Shown here in pieces: positions 45,946 through 55,225 of a stretch of DNA of 64,000 bases. Position numbers and translations under genes: made by a program. Numbering within the stretch: position 1 is the stretch's first letter; each line of letters starts with the position of its first letter. The stretch spans positions 124,001 through 188,000 of the forward strand of contig NZ_QSDR01000001.1 of NCBI RefSeq assembly GCF_003464085.1. Reading direction: 5' to 3'. A model generated the notes under the pieces. It was given only the letters and a program-made list of their open reading frames with translations, ran no database searches and was not told the DNA's origin. Source of the DNA: Clostridium sp. AM58-1XD (lineage in GTDB: Bacteria; Bacillota; Clostridia; Lachnospirales; Lachnospiraceae).

Positions 45946-46975
45946 CGGCATTGTATGGTTTGTCCTGTCTTGTAAAAGACAAATGAAAAAAATAGCCTTT
46001 CTCGTTGTGCTTCTCTGCATCCCCTTTCTCCTGGCCGGTGTATCACGGATGGGAAATAAGGGTGGCGGCGGAATCTCCATCGCTTTATATGCCGGCGGAG
46101 AGCTGGAACGTGATGTGGCAGAAGCGCTTGTGGAACTTCCGGGAGCCTTTTCGTTCTACATTTGTGAAACGGCGGAAGAGGTGAAACATGATGTGGAAAC
46201 AGGAAAGGCTGAGTGCGGCTACGTATTTCCTGCTGACTTACGAGAAAAGCTCCATAAGGGCAAATACAGGCGTTCAATCGACATGTGGTCGTCGCCGGCC
46301 ACCGTTTTGGATTCCATGGCGGAAGAGGTGGTATTTTCCGTCCTGATGGAAACGTATGGTCCGGAGATACTGGATGATTACGCCAGGGAGAAGTCATGGG
46401 ATGAAGAGAGGATACAGGAGCTTTTTCAGAAATACGTTACGAATGGAAGCACGTTTTCCTTTAGATATGAGTCGGAAGGAAGCAAAGAAGCAGAGGAAAA
46501 CAGCCTGAGCATGACTTTTCCCGCAAGGGGGATCGGAGCCGTATTTCTGTTTATAACAGGAATTTTTGCCGTATCCTCTATGGCGGAAGATGAGAAGAAA
46601 GGATTATTTCTCTGCATCCCCTACGGAAAAAAATGGTGGTATACGTTTCTGGGCACGATGGCGCCTGTAGCTTTGGGAGCCGTATCCGTCCTGATTTCCC
46701 TCTATCTGACAGGCGCTGCTCTGACAGGTGTTTCAGGATTCGTAAAGGAGACTGGTGCGATGGCTGTTTATACGGCGGCAATTGCGGCATTTGCCTGTCT
46801 GCTGAAACGCCTGGCAGGGCGGGGAGAAATTCTTGCCGGCACCGTACCGTTTTTTATGATCGGCAGCCTGGCTCTCTGTCCTGTATTTATCGATGCAGGG
46901 GCATGGATTCCGCAGCTTGGTCTGCTGGGACGGGCATTTCTGCCTTACTATTATCTTTCCTTCTTCATGCCATAG
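45938..46975 (+). CDS. ABC-2 type permease (second)
   Basis: 345 residues with the same layout as its neighbour: N-terminal helix (KIAFLVVLLCIPFLLAG), an extracytoplasmic region (ALYAGGELERDVAEALVELPG), and C-terminal helices (GIGAVFLFITGIFAVSSMA and onward). AAGGAGG precedes ATG 45938, which overlaps the first permease. The protein ends PYYYLSFFMP; the -1 frame continues HAIAESVRALLEAQRRM for about 30 more residues, so another single-base loss at the end is possible, but the overlap with the next promoter makes a natural stop equally likely. Confidence 0.88.
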   Translation: MGDGIVWFVLSCKRQMKKIAFLVVLLCIPFLLAGVSRMGNKGGGGISIALYAGGELERDVAEALVELPGAFSFYICETAEEVKHDVETGKAECGYVFPADLREKLHKGKYRRSIDMWSSPATVLDSMAEEVVFSVLMETYGPEILDDYAREKSWDEERIQELFQKYVTNGSTFSFRYESEGSKEAEENSLSMTFPARGIGAVFLFITGIFAVSSMAEDEKKGLFLCIPYGKKWWYTFLGTMAPVALGAVSVLISLYLTGAALTGVSGFVKETGAMAVYTAAIAAFACLLKRLAGRGEILAGTVPFFMIGSLALCPVFIDAGAWIPQLGLLGRAFLPYYYLSFFMP

Positions 46976-46996
46976 CGGAGTCTGTCCGCGCACTCC

Positions 46997-47025
46997 TTGA
47001 AGCGCAGAGACGAATGTGGTACAAT
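46997..47025 (+). promoter_or_regulatory. Promoter of the HAD hydrolase gene
   Basis: TTGAAG (46997-47002), 17-base spacer, extended -10 TGGTACAAT (TACAAT at 47020-47025). Confidence 0.7.
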
Positions 47026-47095
47026 CGGCAGTGTAAGATTTGCGGAAGCGGTCAGTTGTGAGACATGAAAGAATGAAAGAGGACAGGAATTTGTT

Positions 47096-47869
47096 ATGAA
47101 AGTATTAGCCAGTGATTACGATGGTACGTTTTATACGGATATGGAACAGACGGCGAGAAACATAGAGGCGGTTAAGAGATGGCGGGCGGCCGGAAACCGC
47201 TTTGGCATTGTGACAGGCAGGGCTTTGGAAATTATACGGCAGCCTGTAGAAGAACTGGAAATTCCCTGTGATTTTCTGATCTGTGCAAGCGGAGCCGTGA
47301 TCTGCAGCAGGGACGGCCAGCTGCTTTCGGCCCATCCGATGGACAGAGGAGCGGCGGAAAAGATCATGGGGGAACCGGCGGTGCGCACGGCGATCCAGTA
47401 CACATATATGTCTTCTGAATGCTGCACGTGCCTGAAAGACGGCTATGAATGGGAGAATAGAAAGAAATACAGAATAAAACGAATTACCGTCAAAGAGGGA
47501 GAAGCTCTCGACCCGCTGTACCAGATGAGTACGCGTCACCTTTCCGAAGCAGAGGCGGCGGCCTGCGCAGAAGCTGTGAACAGCCGGCTGGGCCATATGG
47601 TGCGGGCTCATCTGAATGTAGACTGTGTGGATATCACCGCAGCAGGTATTGATAAAAGCGCCGGCATCCGTGAATATGGAAGTCTGTGCAGTGTGGATAC
47701 GAATGGCATCCTGGTCATTGGAGACGGAGCAAATGATCTGCCGATGATCAGAGAATTTTCCGGCTTTGCAGTGGAAAATGCATGCGAAGCGGTGAAAATG
47801 GCGGCGTCACGGATTTACGGAAGTGTGGAAGAACTGATCGACGAACAGCTGAAATTCATCGTCGGTTAG
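47096..47869 (+). CDS. HAD-superfamily phosphatase (Cof type)
   Basis: 257-residue cytosolic hydrolase, likely acting on sugar phosphates or other small phosphoesters. Motif I DYDGTFYTD with the nucleophilic Asp, motif II in IVTGRA, a Cof-type alpha/beta cap (about residues 80-180), and motif IV GDGANDLPMI. Cof-type enzymes are promiscuous, so the substrate is not predicted. Its 3' end overlaps that of the convergent PfkB gene by 63 bases. Confidence 0.92.
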   Translation: MKVLASDYDGTFYTDMEQTARNIEAVKRWRAAGNRFGIVTGRALEIIRQPVEELEIPCDFLICASGAVICSRDGQLLSAHPMDRGAAEKIMGEPAVRTAIQYTYMSSECCTCLKDGYEWENRKKYRIKRITVKEGEALDPLYQMSTRHLSEAEAAACAEAVNSRLGHMVRAHLNVDCVDITAAGIDKSAGIREYGSLCSVDTNGILVIGDGANDLPMIREFSGFAVENACEAVKMAASRIYGSVEELIDEQLKFIVG

Positions 47870-48745
47870 TCCGGAGCTGTCGGAGTTTACCACGGCTGAC
47901 GATATGTGAGAAGCGGCGGCAAGTGATTCTCTCATGTCCATTCCATGGGAGAGGCCGGCTAGAACAGCGCCTATGTGGGAATCGCCGGCGCCGATTGTAT
48001 TTTTAACGGTTGTCTTCACAGCCGGGACATGACAGCAGGAACCGTCTGCCATCAGGCAGTATGCGCCTCTGTCCCCCAGCGTGATGATGACCGTATTTTT
48101 TGTTATGGCGGATAACAGACGGGCCGCTTCTTCAAATGTATGGCAGCCAGTACGCAGAAAGGCTTCGTTTTCGTTAATATGAAGGATCGGCCGAAGGGCG
48201 GTGATCCTGGCAAAGCGCTCAGGAGGGATAGTCATGATGCGGGGACCGGGAGCGAAGAAAAGTTCCGTTTCTGGGAATTGCTTGATCCGCTCTTCCAGCC
48301 AGGAAACGAGTTCTTCTCCCGTAGGCTCCTCTACTTCCAGACCGCAGACATAAACCATATCAAAGAATCGGTCACGAATGGGTTCGGCCCAGGCTTTTTG
48401 GAAGGTATATTCTGCACCGTGACAGGACAGAAACGTCCGTTCGCCGCTTTCTTCTACGAGACAGTAGCAGCAGCCGTTTTCCTGATCCGTCACGCGGATG
48501 GGAGGCGGAAAGCCCTTTTCTGATAACGCGTTTCTTACGAAGTCACCGAAGATCCCGGTACCCACAGGGGTGAGAAAGGTAAAGGATGAGCCGGACTGCC
48601 GGAGTATGTTTGCCACGTTGTAAGCGCAGCCTCCGAGGGAGAAGGACTGGCTTTTCGGATGGATATCTTCCTCCGTTTTCGGCAGATGGTCCAGGCGGAT
48701 GACCACGTCCGCACAGGCAGAACCGATGACGAGTACATTTTTCAT
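47807..48745 (-). CDS. PfkB-family carbohydrate or nucleoside kinase
   Basis: Ribokinase-like kinase of 312 residues. N-terminal VLVIGSACADVVIRLDHLP, the GG motif LGGCAYNVANILRQSG, and the C-terminal catalytic NTIGAGDSHIGAVLAGL with the active Asp. The start at 48745 has AAAGGA 9 bases upstream; the ATG at 48790 does not. Among PfkB enzymes the sequence looks nearest sugar or pseudouridine-type kinases, but the substrate is undecided. It is one of only two minus-strand genes in the window and is convergent with the HAD phosphatase, with overlapping 3' ends and no terminator between. Confidence 0.9.
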   Translation of the reverse strand: MKNVLVIGSACADVVIRLDHLPKTEEDIHPKSQSFSLGGCAYNVANILRQSGSSFTFLTPVGTGIFGDFVRNALSEKGFPPPIRVTDQENGCCYCLVEESGERTFLSCHGAEYTFQKAWAEPIRDRFFDMVYVCGLEVEEPTGEELVSWLEERIKQFPETELFFAPGPRIMTIPPERFARITALRPILHINENEAFLRTGCHTFEEAARLLSAITKNTVIITLGDRGAYCLMADGSCCHVPAVKTTVKNTIGAGDSHIGAVLAGLSHGMDMRESLAAASHISSAVVNSDSSGLTDDEFQLFVDQFFHTSVNP

Positions 48746-48841
48746 AACAGGTTTCCTTTCCGAGCATGTATGTTTTGGATATTCTATCACAGGAGGAAAG
48801 TAAAATCAACGGATGGCCGCCTACAATTTGGAAAGAAATGA

Positions 48842-48870
48842 TTGAGTTTTCCTCATCTTCGTTATATAAT
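48842..48870 (+). promoter_or_regulatory. gltX promoter
   Basis: TTGAGT (48842-48847), 17-base spacer, TATAAT (48865-48870). The leader to the ATG is about 140 nt, with no T-box signature (no AGGGTGGNACCGCG). Confidence 0.75.
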
Positions 48871-49015
48871 ACACAGAGTATGTAAAAAATGATACTATAA
48901 GCGCTCAGCGGGAGCTTTCAAAGGTTCGCGGGGGTCATTTCGATTCTCTGAATGAGGTTTTTACGCGTTCGGAGAGCGGAGTATAAGTCTTGATAAGTAC
49001 AGGAGTGAATGGACG

Positions 49016-50467
49016 ATGAAAGTAAGAACGAGATATGCGCCGAGCCCGACAGGCAGGATGCATGTAGGAAATTTGAGAACAGCATTATATGCGTACCTGA
49101 TTGCAAAGCATGAAGGAGGGGATTTCCTGCTTCGTATTGAAGATACAGACCAGGAGAGATATGTGGAAGGCGCTGTGGAGATTATCTACAGAACGCTGGA
49201 GAAGACAGGGCTGATCCACGATGAAGGACCGGACAAGGACGGCGGAGTCGGACCTTACGTACAGAGCGAACGGCAGGCTTCTGGCATCTATCTGGAGTAT
49301 GCAAAAAAGCTGATCGAACGAGGAGAGGCGTATTATTGTTTCTGTACCCAGGAACGCCTGGAAAGCCTGAAGCAGACAGTCAACGGCGAAGAGATTATGA
49401 CGTATGACAAGCACTGCCTTTCTCTGTCAAAAGAAGAAATCGAGGCGAATTTAAAAGCAGGTATTCCCTATGTAATCCGCCAGAATAACCCGACAGAAGG
49501 TACGACTACGTTCCACGATGAGATTTACGGCGACATTACGGTAGATAATTCCGAACTGGACGATATGGTACTAATCAAATCAGACGGATATCCCACGTAC
49601 AATTTTGCCAATGTTGTGGACGACCATCTGATGGGAATCACTCATGTGGTGCGTGGAAACGAATACCTCTCCTCCTCTCCGAAGTATAACCGCCTGTATG
49701 AGGCCTTTGGATGGGATGTGCCGGTCTATGTACACTGCCCTCTGATAACGAATGAAGAACATAAGAAGCTTTCCAAGAGAAGCGGCCATTCTTCTTACGA
49801 AGATCTGATCGACCAGGGCTTTCTTTCAGAGGCTGTCGTGAATTACGTAGCCCTTTTGGGATGGTCTCCGGAGGATAACAGGGAGATCTTTACCCTGGAG
49901 GAGATGGTGAGAGAATTTGACTACCACAGGATGAGCAAGTCTCCGGCTGTTTTCGATATGACGAAGTTAAAATGGATGAACGGAGAATATATGAAAGCCA
50001 TGGATTCTGACCAGTTTTATGAAATGGCAGAACCGTATCTCAAAAAGGTGATTACAAAGAACCTCGACCTTAAGAAGATCGCGTCTATGGTAAAGACGAG
50101 AATTGAGGTGTTCCCGGATATCGCGGAACATATCGATTTCTTCCAGGAGTTGCCGGAATACGACGTGGCTATGTACACGCACAAGAAAATGAAGACGAAC
50201 GGTGAAACGTCTCTTGCGACATTGAAAGAAGTGCTTCCGATCCTGGAAGCGCAGGAGGATTTCGGAAATGACGCCCTCTATGAGGCGCTTTCCGGCTATG
50301 TGGCAGATAAGGGCATAAAGACCGGCTTTGTCATGTGGCCGATCCGCACGGCTGTTTCCGGTAAGCAGATGACGCCTGCGGGAGCTACGGAGATTATGGA
50401 GGTTCTTGGCAAAGAAGAATCTTTAAGGAGAATCAGAAAGGGAATCGATATGCTGGAAGAGGCATAA
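49016..50467 (+). CDS. gltX: Glutamyl-tRNA synthetase
   Basis: Class I synthetase that charges tRNA-Glu, and possibly tRNA-Gln as a nondiscriminating enzyme as in most Firmicutes. The 483-residue length is usual. The HIGH-type motif is in [20 protein letters not shown], the KMSKS-type motif in HKKLSKRSG, and the conserved [10 protein letters not shown] follows the first. The C-terminal helical anticodon domain is complete. AGGAG lies 12 bases before the ATG. Confidence 0.97.
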   Translation: MKVRTRYAPSPTGRMHVGNLRTALYAYLIAKHEGGDFLLRIEDTDQERYVEGAVEIIYRTLEKTGLIHDEGPDKDGGVGPYVQSERQASGIYLEYAKKLIERGEAYYCFCTQERLESLKQTVNGEEIMTYDKHCLSLSKEEIEANLKAGIPYVIRQNNPTEGTTTFHDEIYGDITVDNSELDDMVLIKSDGYPTYNFANVVDDHLMGITHVVRGNEYLSSSPKYNRLYEAFGWDVPVYVHCPLITNEEHKKLSKRSGHSSYEDLIDQGFLSEAVVNYVALLGWSPEDNREIFTLEEMVREFDYHRMSKSPAVFDMTKLKWMNGEYMKAMDSDQFYEMAEPYLKKVITKNLDLKKIASMVKTRIEVFPDIAEHIDFFQELPEYDVAMYTHKKMKTNGETSLATLKEVLPILEAQEDFGNDALYEALSGYVADKGIKTGFVMWPIRTAVSGKQMTPAGATEIMEVLGKEESLRRIRKGIDMLEEA

Positions 50468-50483
50468 CGAGCCTGAAGTTTTA

Positions 50484-50603
50484 AGAGGGTGCTGCAAGAA
50501 TAAAAGCAGATGTACCTCCGATACCAGATTTTATTCCAGGCAGCGGCACGGCCGTTCCGTCTGGTATCGGTGGTAGTACGTTTTTCATTTTTGCCGCACT
50601 CTC
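50484..50603 (-). repeat. Palindromic intergenic repeat, copy D
   Basis: AGAGGGTGCTGCAAGAAT at the left, TTTTTGCCGCACTCTCT at the right; inner palindrome CCTCCGATACCAGAT / GTCTGGTATCGGTGG. The centre TTATTCCAGGCAGCGGCACG places it in the orientation of copy A, inverted relative to B. It lies between gltX and the helicase gene. Confidence 0.8.
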
Positions 50604-50633
50604 TTTATTCTTTAAAGGAAATAAAGGAGTTTT

Positions 50634-52465
50634 ATGGCATTTAACAAGGCACAGAGGGAAGCAGTGAAACATAAAAATGGACCGATGATGGTGCTGGCCG
50701 GGCCGGGATCGGGGAAAACTACGGTAATTACATATAGAATCCGCCATCTGGTGAGGGAATGCGGCGCAGAACCCGGAAATATTCTGGTCATCACATTTAC
50801 AAGGGCGGCAGCCGGAGAAATGAAGGCGAGATTTGAAAGGCTGATGGGAGAGGAGCATGTCCCGGTAACCTTCGGGACGTTCCACAGCATCTTTTTCCGC
50901 ATCCTGAAATATGCATACCGGTATGAGGCGGCAGATATCGTAAGAGAGGAAGAACGCATCCGTTTTTTAAAGGAAATGATCGGAAAGCTCGAAATTGATG
51001 TGGAGGACGAGGGGGAATTCATATCTTCTGTCTTAGGTGAGATCGGCATGGTTAAGGGCGGTATGATGGATTTGGATTACTATTATTCCAAAAACTGCTC
51101 GGAAAGTATTTTCAAACAGCTTTATGAGGGGTATGAAAGCAGCCTGAGAAAGCTTGGGAAAATCGATTTTGACGATATGCTGGTCATGTGCCATGAACTG
51201 TTTACCCAGAGAAAGGATATTCTTTCCGCATGGCAGAAGAAATTCAAATACATTCTGATTGACGAGTTTCAGGACATCAACCGGGTACAGTACGAAATCA
51301 TACGCATGCTGCGCTGCCGGAAAACAATCTGTTTATCGTTGGAGATGACGATCAGTCCATTTACAGGTTCCGCGGGGCAAAACCGGAAATCATGCTGGGA
51401 TTTGAAAAGGATTATCCCAATGCGAAAAGAGTGCTTCTGAATATCAACTACCGTTCCACAAAGAATATCGTGGAAGCTTCCAGCAGGCTGATTGCCTGCA
51501 ATAAAGAGCGGTTTGCCAAGGAGATCGTATCTCAAAAAGGGGAGGGGAAGCCTGTAGTGACAAAGATATGCGGGGATGCCGGGGAGGAAACACTCCGTAT
51601 CGTCAAAGAGATTTCGGATTATACAAGGGCAGGATACAGCCTTTCCGATATGGCAGTTCTCTACCGAACGAGCCTGGAGCCGCGCCTTCTGGTGGAAAAG
51701 CTGATGGAATACAACATTCCTTTTGCCATGCATGATTCCCTGCCAAACCTCTATGAACACTGGATTTCCAGAAATATTATTTCTTATATCCAGGTGGCTT
51801 TAGGCAGCAGAGAACGGCAGAAGGTGATGGAAATAATCAACCGCCCGAAACGGTATGTGAGCAGGGATGCGCTGGAAGATCCGATTATTTCGTGGGAATC
51901 CCTCAAATCTTTTTATCAGGATAAGGGATGGATGGTGGAACGGATCGAGCAGCTGGAGTATGACCTTCATATGGTTTCTAAAATGGCGCCGGTGGCTGCG
52001 GTAAATTACATCAGAAAGGCCGTCGGATATGACGATTACCTCAGGGAATATGCGGATTTCAGAAGAATGAAGCCGGAAGAACTGCTGGAGACGGCCGATC
52101 AGCTGCAGGAAAGTGCGGCAGGATTTCCAACCTTTGAGGCATGGTTTGCCCATATGGAGGAGTATAAAAAGGAACTTCAGTCACAGGCGCGTTCCCAGGA
52201 CAGGAACAGAACGGAAGAAAACTGCCTGTATCTGATGACGATGCACAGCTCTAAGGGGCTGGAATATAAGATCGTTTTTATTCTGGATGCCAACGAGGGA
52301 ATCACGCCTCACAGGAAAGCAGTCCTGGATGCGGATCTGGAAGAAGAAAGACGTATGTTCTATGTGGCCATGACGCGTGCAAAGGAACGGCTTCACATAT
52401 ACTCTGTAAAGGAACGGTATGGAAAAAAACAGGATATTTCCAGGTTTATAGGGGAATATACATGA
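50634..52465 (+). CDS. UvrD/PcrA-type superfamily 1 DNA helicase, frameshifted
   Basis: 3'-5' DNA helicase of about 610 residues, shorter than PcrA (about 740) mainly at the C-terminus. Seen: Q motif and Walker A (FNKAQREAV, AGPGSGKTTVITYRI), motif Ia/Ib (TFTRAAAGEMKARF, TFHS), Walker B (ILIDEFQDINRVQ). The frame breaks at about 51311, where one G is missing (CTGGCGCTG expected); the -1 frame continues LPENNLFIVGDDDQSIYRFRGA, then NYRSTKNI, TMHSSKGLEYKIVFI and VAMTRAKERLHIY, covering motifs III to VI. With the base restored all helicase motifs are present, so activity in repair or replication-fork rescue is expected. Confidence 0.92.
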
Positions 52466-52527
52466 CAAGACAGATGGTTTAATTGCTGCATATGAGTGAC
52501 GCTTGAGAATAAAGGAGGGATACTGGT

Positions 52528-53055
52528 ATGGATCGAGGTCTGATTCATATTTACTGTGGAGACGGAAAAGGCAAGACGACGGCGGCGGTCGGTCTTGCGG
52601 TAAGGGCGGCAGGAAGAGGAAAAAATGTTCTGATGGTGCGTTTCCTGAAAAATGATGATTCCGGAGAAGTTGCCGTGCTGAAACAGATCGATGGGATTAC
52701 CCTGATCCCCTGCGAAAAGGTATTTGGATTTGTATTCCGCATGAATGAGGAAGAAAAAAGGCAGGCGGCGGCCTGGTATGGGAAGCTGTTTGAAAAAGCG
52801 GTCTCCATGGCCAAAACGGATGAATATGATCTGTTCGTTATGGATGAAGCCATGGCCGCGTGCACCAGCGGAATGATTGAGGAGGAAAAACTTCTTCGCT
52901 TCCTCGCAGAAAAACCGGAAAAACTGGAAGTAGTGATGACCGGCAGGAATCCGTCGGAACGCCTGATGGAAACGGCTGATTATGTATCAGAAATCAAGGC
53001 GGTCAAGCATCCGTATGAAAAAGGAATTCCCGCCCGTGAGGGGATTGAATATTAA
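52528..53055 (+). CDS. cobO: Corrinoid (cob(I)alamin) adenosyltransferase, CobO/BtuR type
   Basis: Transfers the adenosyl group of ATP to cobalt of corrinoids to make coenzyme B12. 175 residues, with the P-loop GDGKGKTTAAVGLAVRAAGRG at the N-terminus, LMVRFLK, FVMDEAMAA (Walker B type) and VVMTGRNPSERLMETADYVSE. All fit the CobA/CobO/BtuR family rather than the PduO type. AAAGGAGG precedes ATG 52528. No other B12 gene and no cobalamin riboswitch are adjacent. Confidence 0.93.
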   Translation: MDRGLIHIYCGDGKGKTTAAVGLAVRAAGRGKNVLMVRFLKNDDSGEVAVLKQIDGITLIPCEKVFGFVFRMNEEEKRQAAAWYGKLFEKAVSMAKTDEYDLFVMDEAMAACTSGMIEEEKLLRFLAEKPEKLEVVMTGRNPSERLMETADYVSEIKAVKHPYEKGIPAREGIEY

Positions 53056-53056
53056 C

Positions 53057-53085
53057 TTGCTTTTTTGGGAAAATTCTGGTACAGT
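53057..53085 (+). promoter_or_regulatory. Promoter of the DUF1292 gene
   Basis: TTGCTT (53057-53062), 17-base spacer, extended -10 TGGTACAGT (TACAGT at 53080-53085). Confidence 0.6.
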
Positions 53086-53118
53086 GGGAAAATAAAAAGA
53101 AAGTGAGAATGGAATCTT

Positions 53119-53454
53119 ATGGAAGACAAGAATAAAAAAGTTGCAGAAGAACCGGCTGAGGAGATGACAGTAACGCTGACTCTGGATGACGGCAGTGAGC
53201 TGGAGTGCGTAGTCCTCACAATTTTTGAAGCGGGCGGAAGGGATTATATTGCTCTTCTCCCTACAGCAGGAATCGACGCTGAGGAAGGCGAAGTTTACCT
53301 CTACCGTTACTCGGAAGTGAACGGACAGCCTGATCTGCAGAACATCGAAGACGACGCAGAATATGAAGTCGTGGCAGATGCCTTCGATGAACTGCTGGAC
53401 GAGCAGGAATATGATGAGCTTGTTGAAGAAGAGGGAGAAGGGGACGCACAGTAA
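53119..53454 (+). CDS. DUF1292 family protein
   Basis: 111-residue, very acidic cytosolic protein. The DUF1292 core is recognisable: TLTLDDGSELECVVLTIFEAGGRDYIAL, EGEVYLYRYSE, EYEVVADAFDELLDEQEYDEL. Members of this family are widespread in Firmicutes (YrzB-like) and have no proven function. It ends 52 bases from the convergent regulator gene. Confidence 0.9.
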   Translation: MEDKNKKVAEEPAEEMTVTLTLDDGSELECVVLTIFEAGGRDYIALLPTAGIDAEEGEVYLYRYSEVNGQPDLQNIEDDAEYEVVADAFDELLDEQEYDELVEEEGEGDAQ

Positions 53455-53506
53455 GAGCCGAACCGAACCGTCTGACCGATTCGTCTGGCCGCATTGTCTG
53501 ATGTTA

Positions 53507-54981
53507 TCATACGGTCTCCGACAGAAGGCGCCGCGCCTGGCGGATCAGCTCCAGCGTATCCTCCTGGGACAGGAAAAAGAGATTTTCCAGTGAATTATCA
53601 ATAAAATCGCGAAAGGAATCCACGATTGTATTTTCAGTGATGGAAATATAATACCAGGATTCCTTTTTTGCATCCAGAAATCCGAATGAGATTCCGCTGT
53701 TTTCATGAATGGTGATGGTAAGCCCGGGAGACAGCGGCATTCTGGAAGACAGGACGGCCCGAACGGTCACGCCGTCCTGAAGGGCAATACTTTCCAGGTT
53801 CTCCAGGTAAATACCGCGTTCACGGACAGTTAGAGGCCTCACAAACGATCCCGGCATGGTGGAAAGAACGCCCGTAAGGGCAAACTGGTTCAGGCTGTCG
53901 GAATTGAAAACAGCGATAGTCTTGGAGATCGTCTGAAAGTGAGTGCGCCATTCTTCAAATGCCGTCAGAATGCGGGCCGCCCTTCCTTTTGGAAGAAGCA
54001 TCTCCTGGCTCAGGATATCCTTCATGCATAAGAGAAGGCCGGAGGGCATATGTTCGATGGAAATAAAAGAGCCTGAACCGAGACCGAGAGACCGGAAATA
54101 CCCGGCCATTTCCATAAAGTCATAAAAGCGGTTTGCAAGAGGCCGGGCCTCTTCCAGAGACTGCTTGAAAATACTTCGGAAATGGGAGAGTATTTCCCCG
54201 TCTGACTCCACCCATATCGTCTGATAGTCGATGGAAAACAGAATCACGCAGCTCTCAAAGACCATGTAGGAAGGAAAAAGCTCGGGATGGAGCGTTTCAG
54301 AGAGACTTTCCCTGTAACAGTAGTACGCCTCATAATTTTCACGGTTGATAAAAATATACGGCAGATAGCGGGAAAGCAGATTCAGATTATAAGACGCTTT
54401 CCGGAATTGCCGGGATTTTTGATAAAATGAATAATCTGCTGGATTCTTATTCTGCTGCTGTGCCTGCCGGAGAGAAACGAAGCGAAGTTGTCGAAAATAA
54501 ATGGAGGCGGAGTTTGAGAAAAAGAGATGAGAACAGGCGAAAGGGCCGAATTCTCCTGCTTTTTTGCTTCATTTTCCAGGATATAACGGAAAACCTGGCA
54601 GAACTCATAAGGGCTGTGATACAGCTTTCTGGAATGGAAGGAGACAGGCATCGGTTCCGAAACCATGGGACTCGGACGGAACTGGTTTTCGTAAAAAGAC
54701 TGGGAGAGAGACGTAATCAGCTGACGGACACTCTGGCGCTGATAGAATACTGCCTCTCCATAAAAAGCCATTTCGTAGGCAGCCCAGAACTGACGGCGCT
54801 CCTCCGGCGTGAGATTCAGGTACTTTTCCAGCTCCTTTATGGATTCCAGAACCGGAAGACGGTCTTCGGATAGCGCCTTCTGTATCGAAGTTCTGTTGAC
54901 ACCGGACCGCTTGGCGAGCTGATAAATGGTGTATCCGCTGGAATCGATATAATGTTTCAGAAGCTTTGCAAATAAGGTCAT
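53507..54981 (-). CDS. XRE-type transcriptional regulator with long C-terminal domain, frameshifted
   Basis: N-terminal helix-turn-helix (residues 1-60: YTIYQLAKRSGVNRTSIQKALS) followed by a long region of unknown fold. The frame breaks at about 54388-54393 (one T missing on the minus strand, CTTTATAAT expected); the other frame continues YNLNLLSRYLPYIFINREN YE and then ESCVILFSIDYQTIWVES to the stop at 53507. Restored length is about 491 residues. AAGGGGGG lies upstream of the start. It is divergent from the kinase cluster at 55226, sharing a 244-base promoter region, so it is a candidate local regulator of that locus. Ligand unknown. Confidence 0.8.
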
Positions 54982-55059
54982 AGCGTTCCCCCCTTAATAC
55001 TATTATCATCCAGTATAGGATATTATTGGAAATAATGCAAGCACATTGCCGGGCACATA

Positions 55060-55087
55060 TTGATTAAACGGGGGTCTGTCTTATAAT
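55060..55087 (+). promoter_or_regulatory. Promoter of the kinase/phosphatase cluster
   Basis: TTGATT (55060-55065), 16-base spacer, TATAAT (55082-55087), in the divergent region with the XRE regulator gene. The leader to ATG 55226 is about 130 nt. Confidence 0.65.
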
Positions 55088-55225
55088 TTAAAGTAATATT
55101 GACGAATTTTGTCCAAAAACAGAAACATCTTTAGAAAGAGAAGGTGTCAGTGAGGACGCGCTGCTGCAGGCAGCTTATGGTATGCAGGTATAGGGATCTC
55201 AGGCGTACCTGAAGGGGATTAAGAG

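Noticed and set aside
48871..49015. T-box leader for gltX
   Set aside because: No AGGGTGGNACCGCG antiterminator motif or specifier loop is visible.
52466..52527. Cobalamin riboswitch before the corrinoid adenosyltransferase
   Set aside because: The gap is only 62 bases, too short for the aptamer, and has no B12-box.
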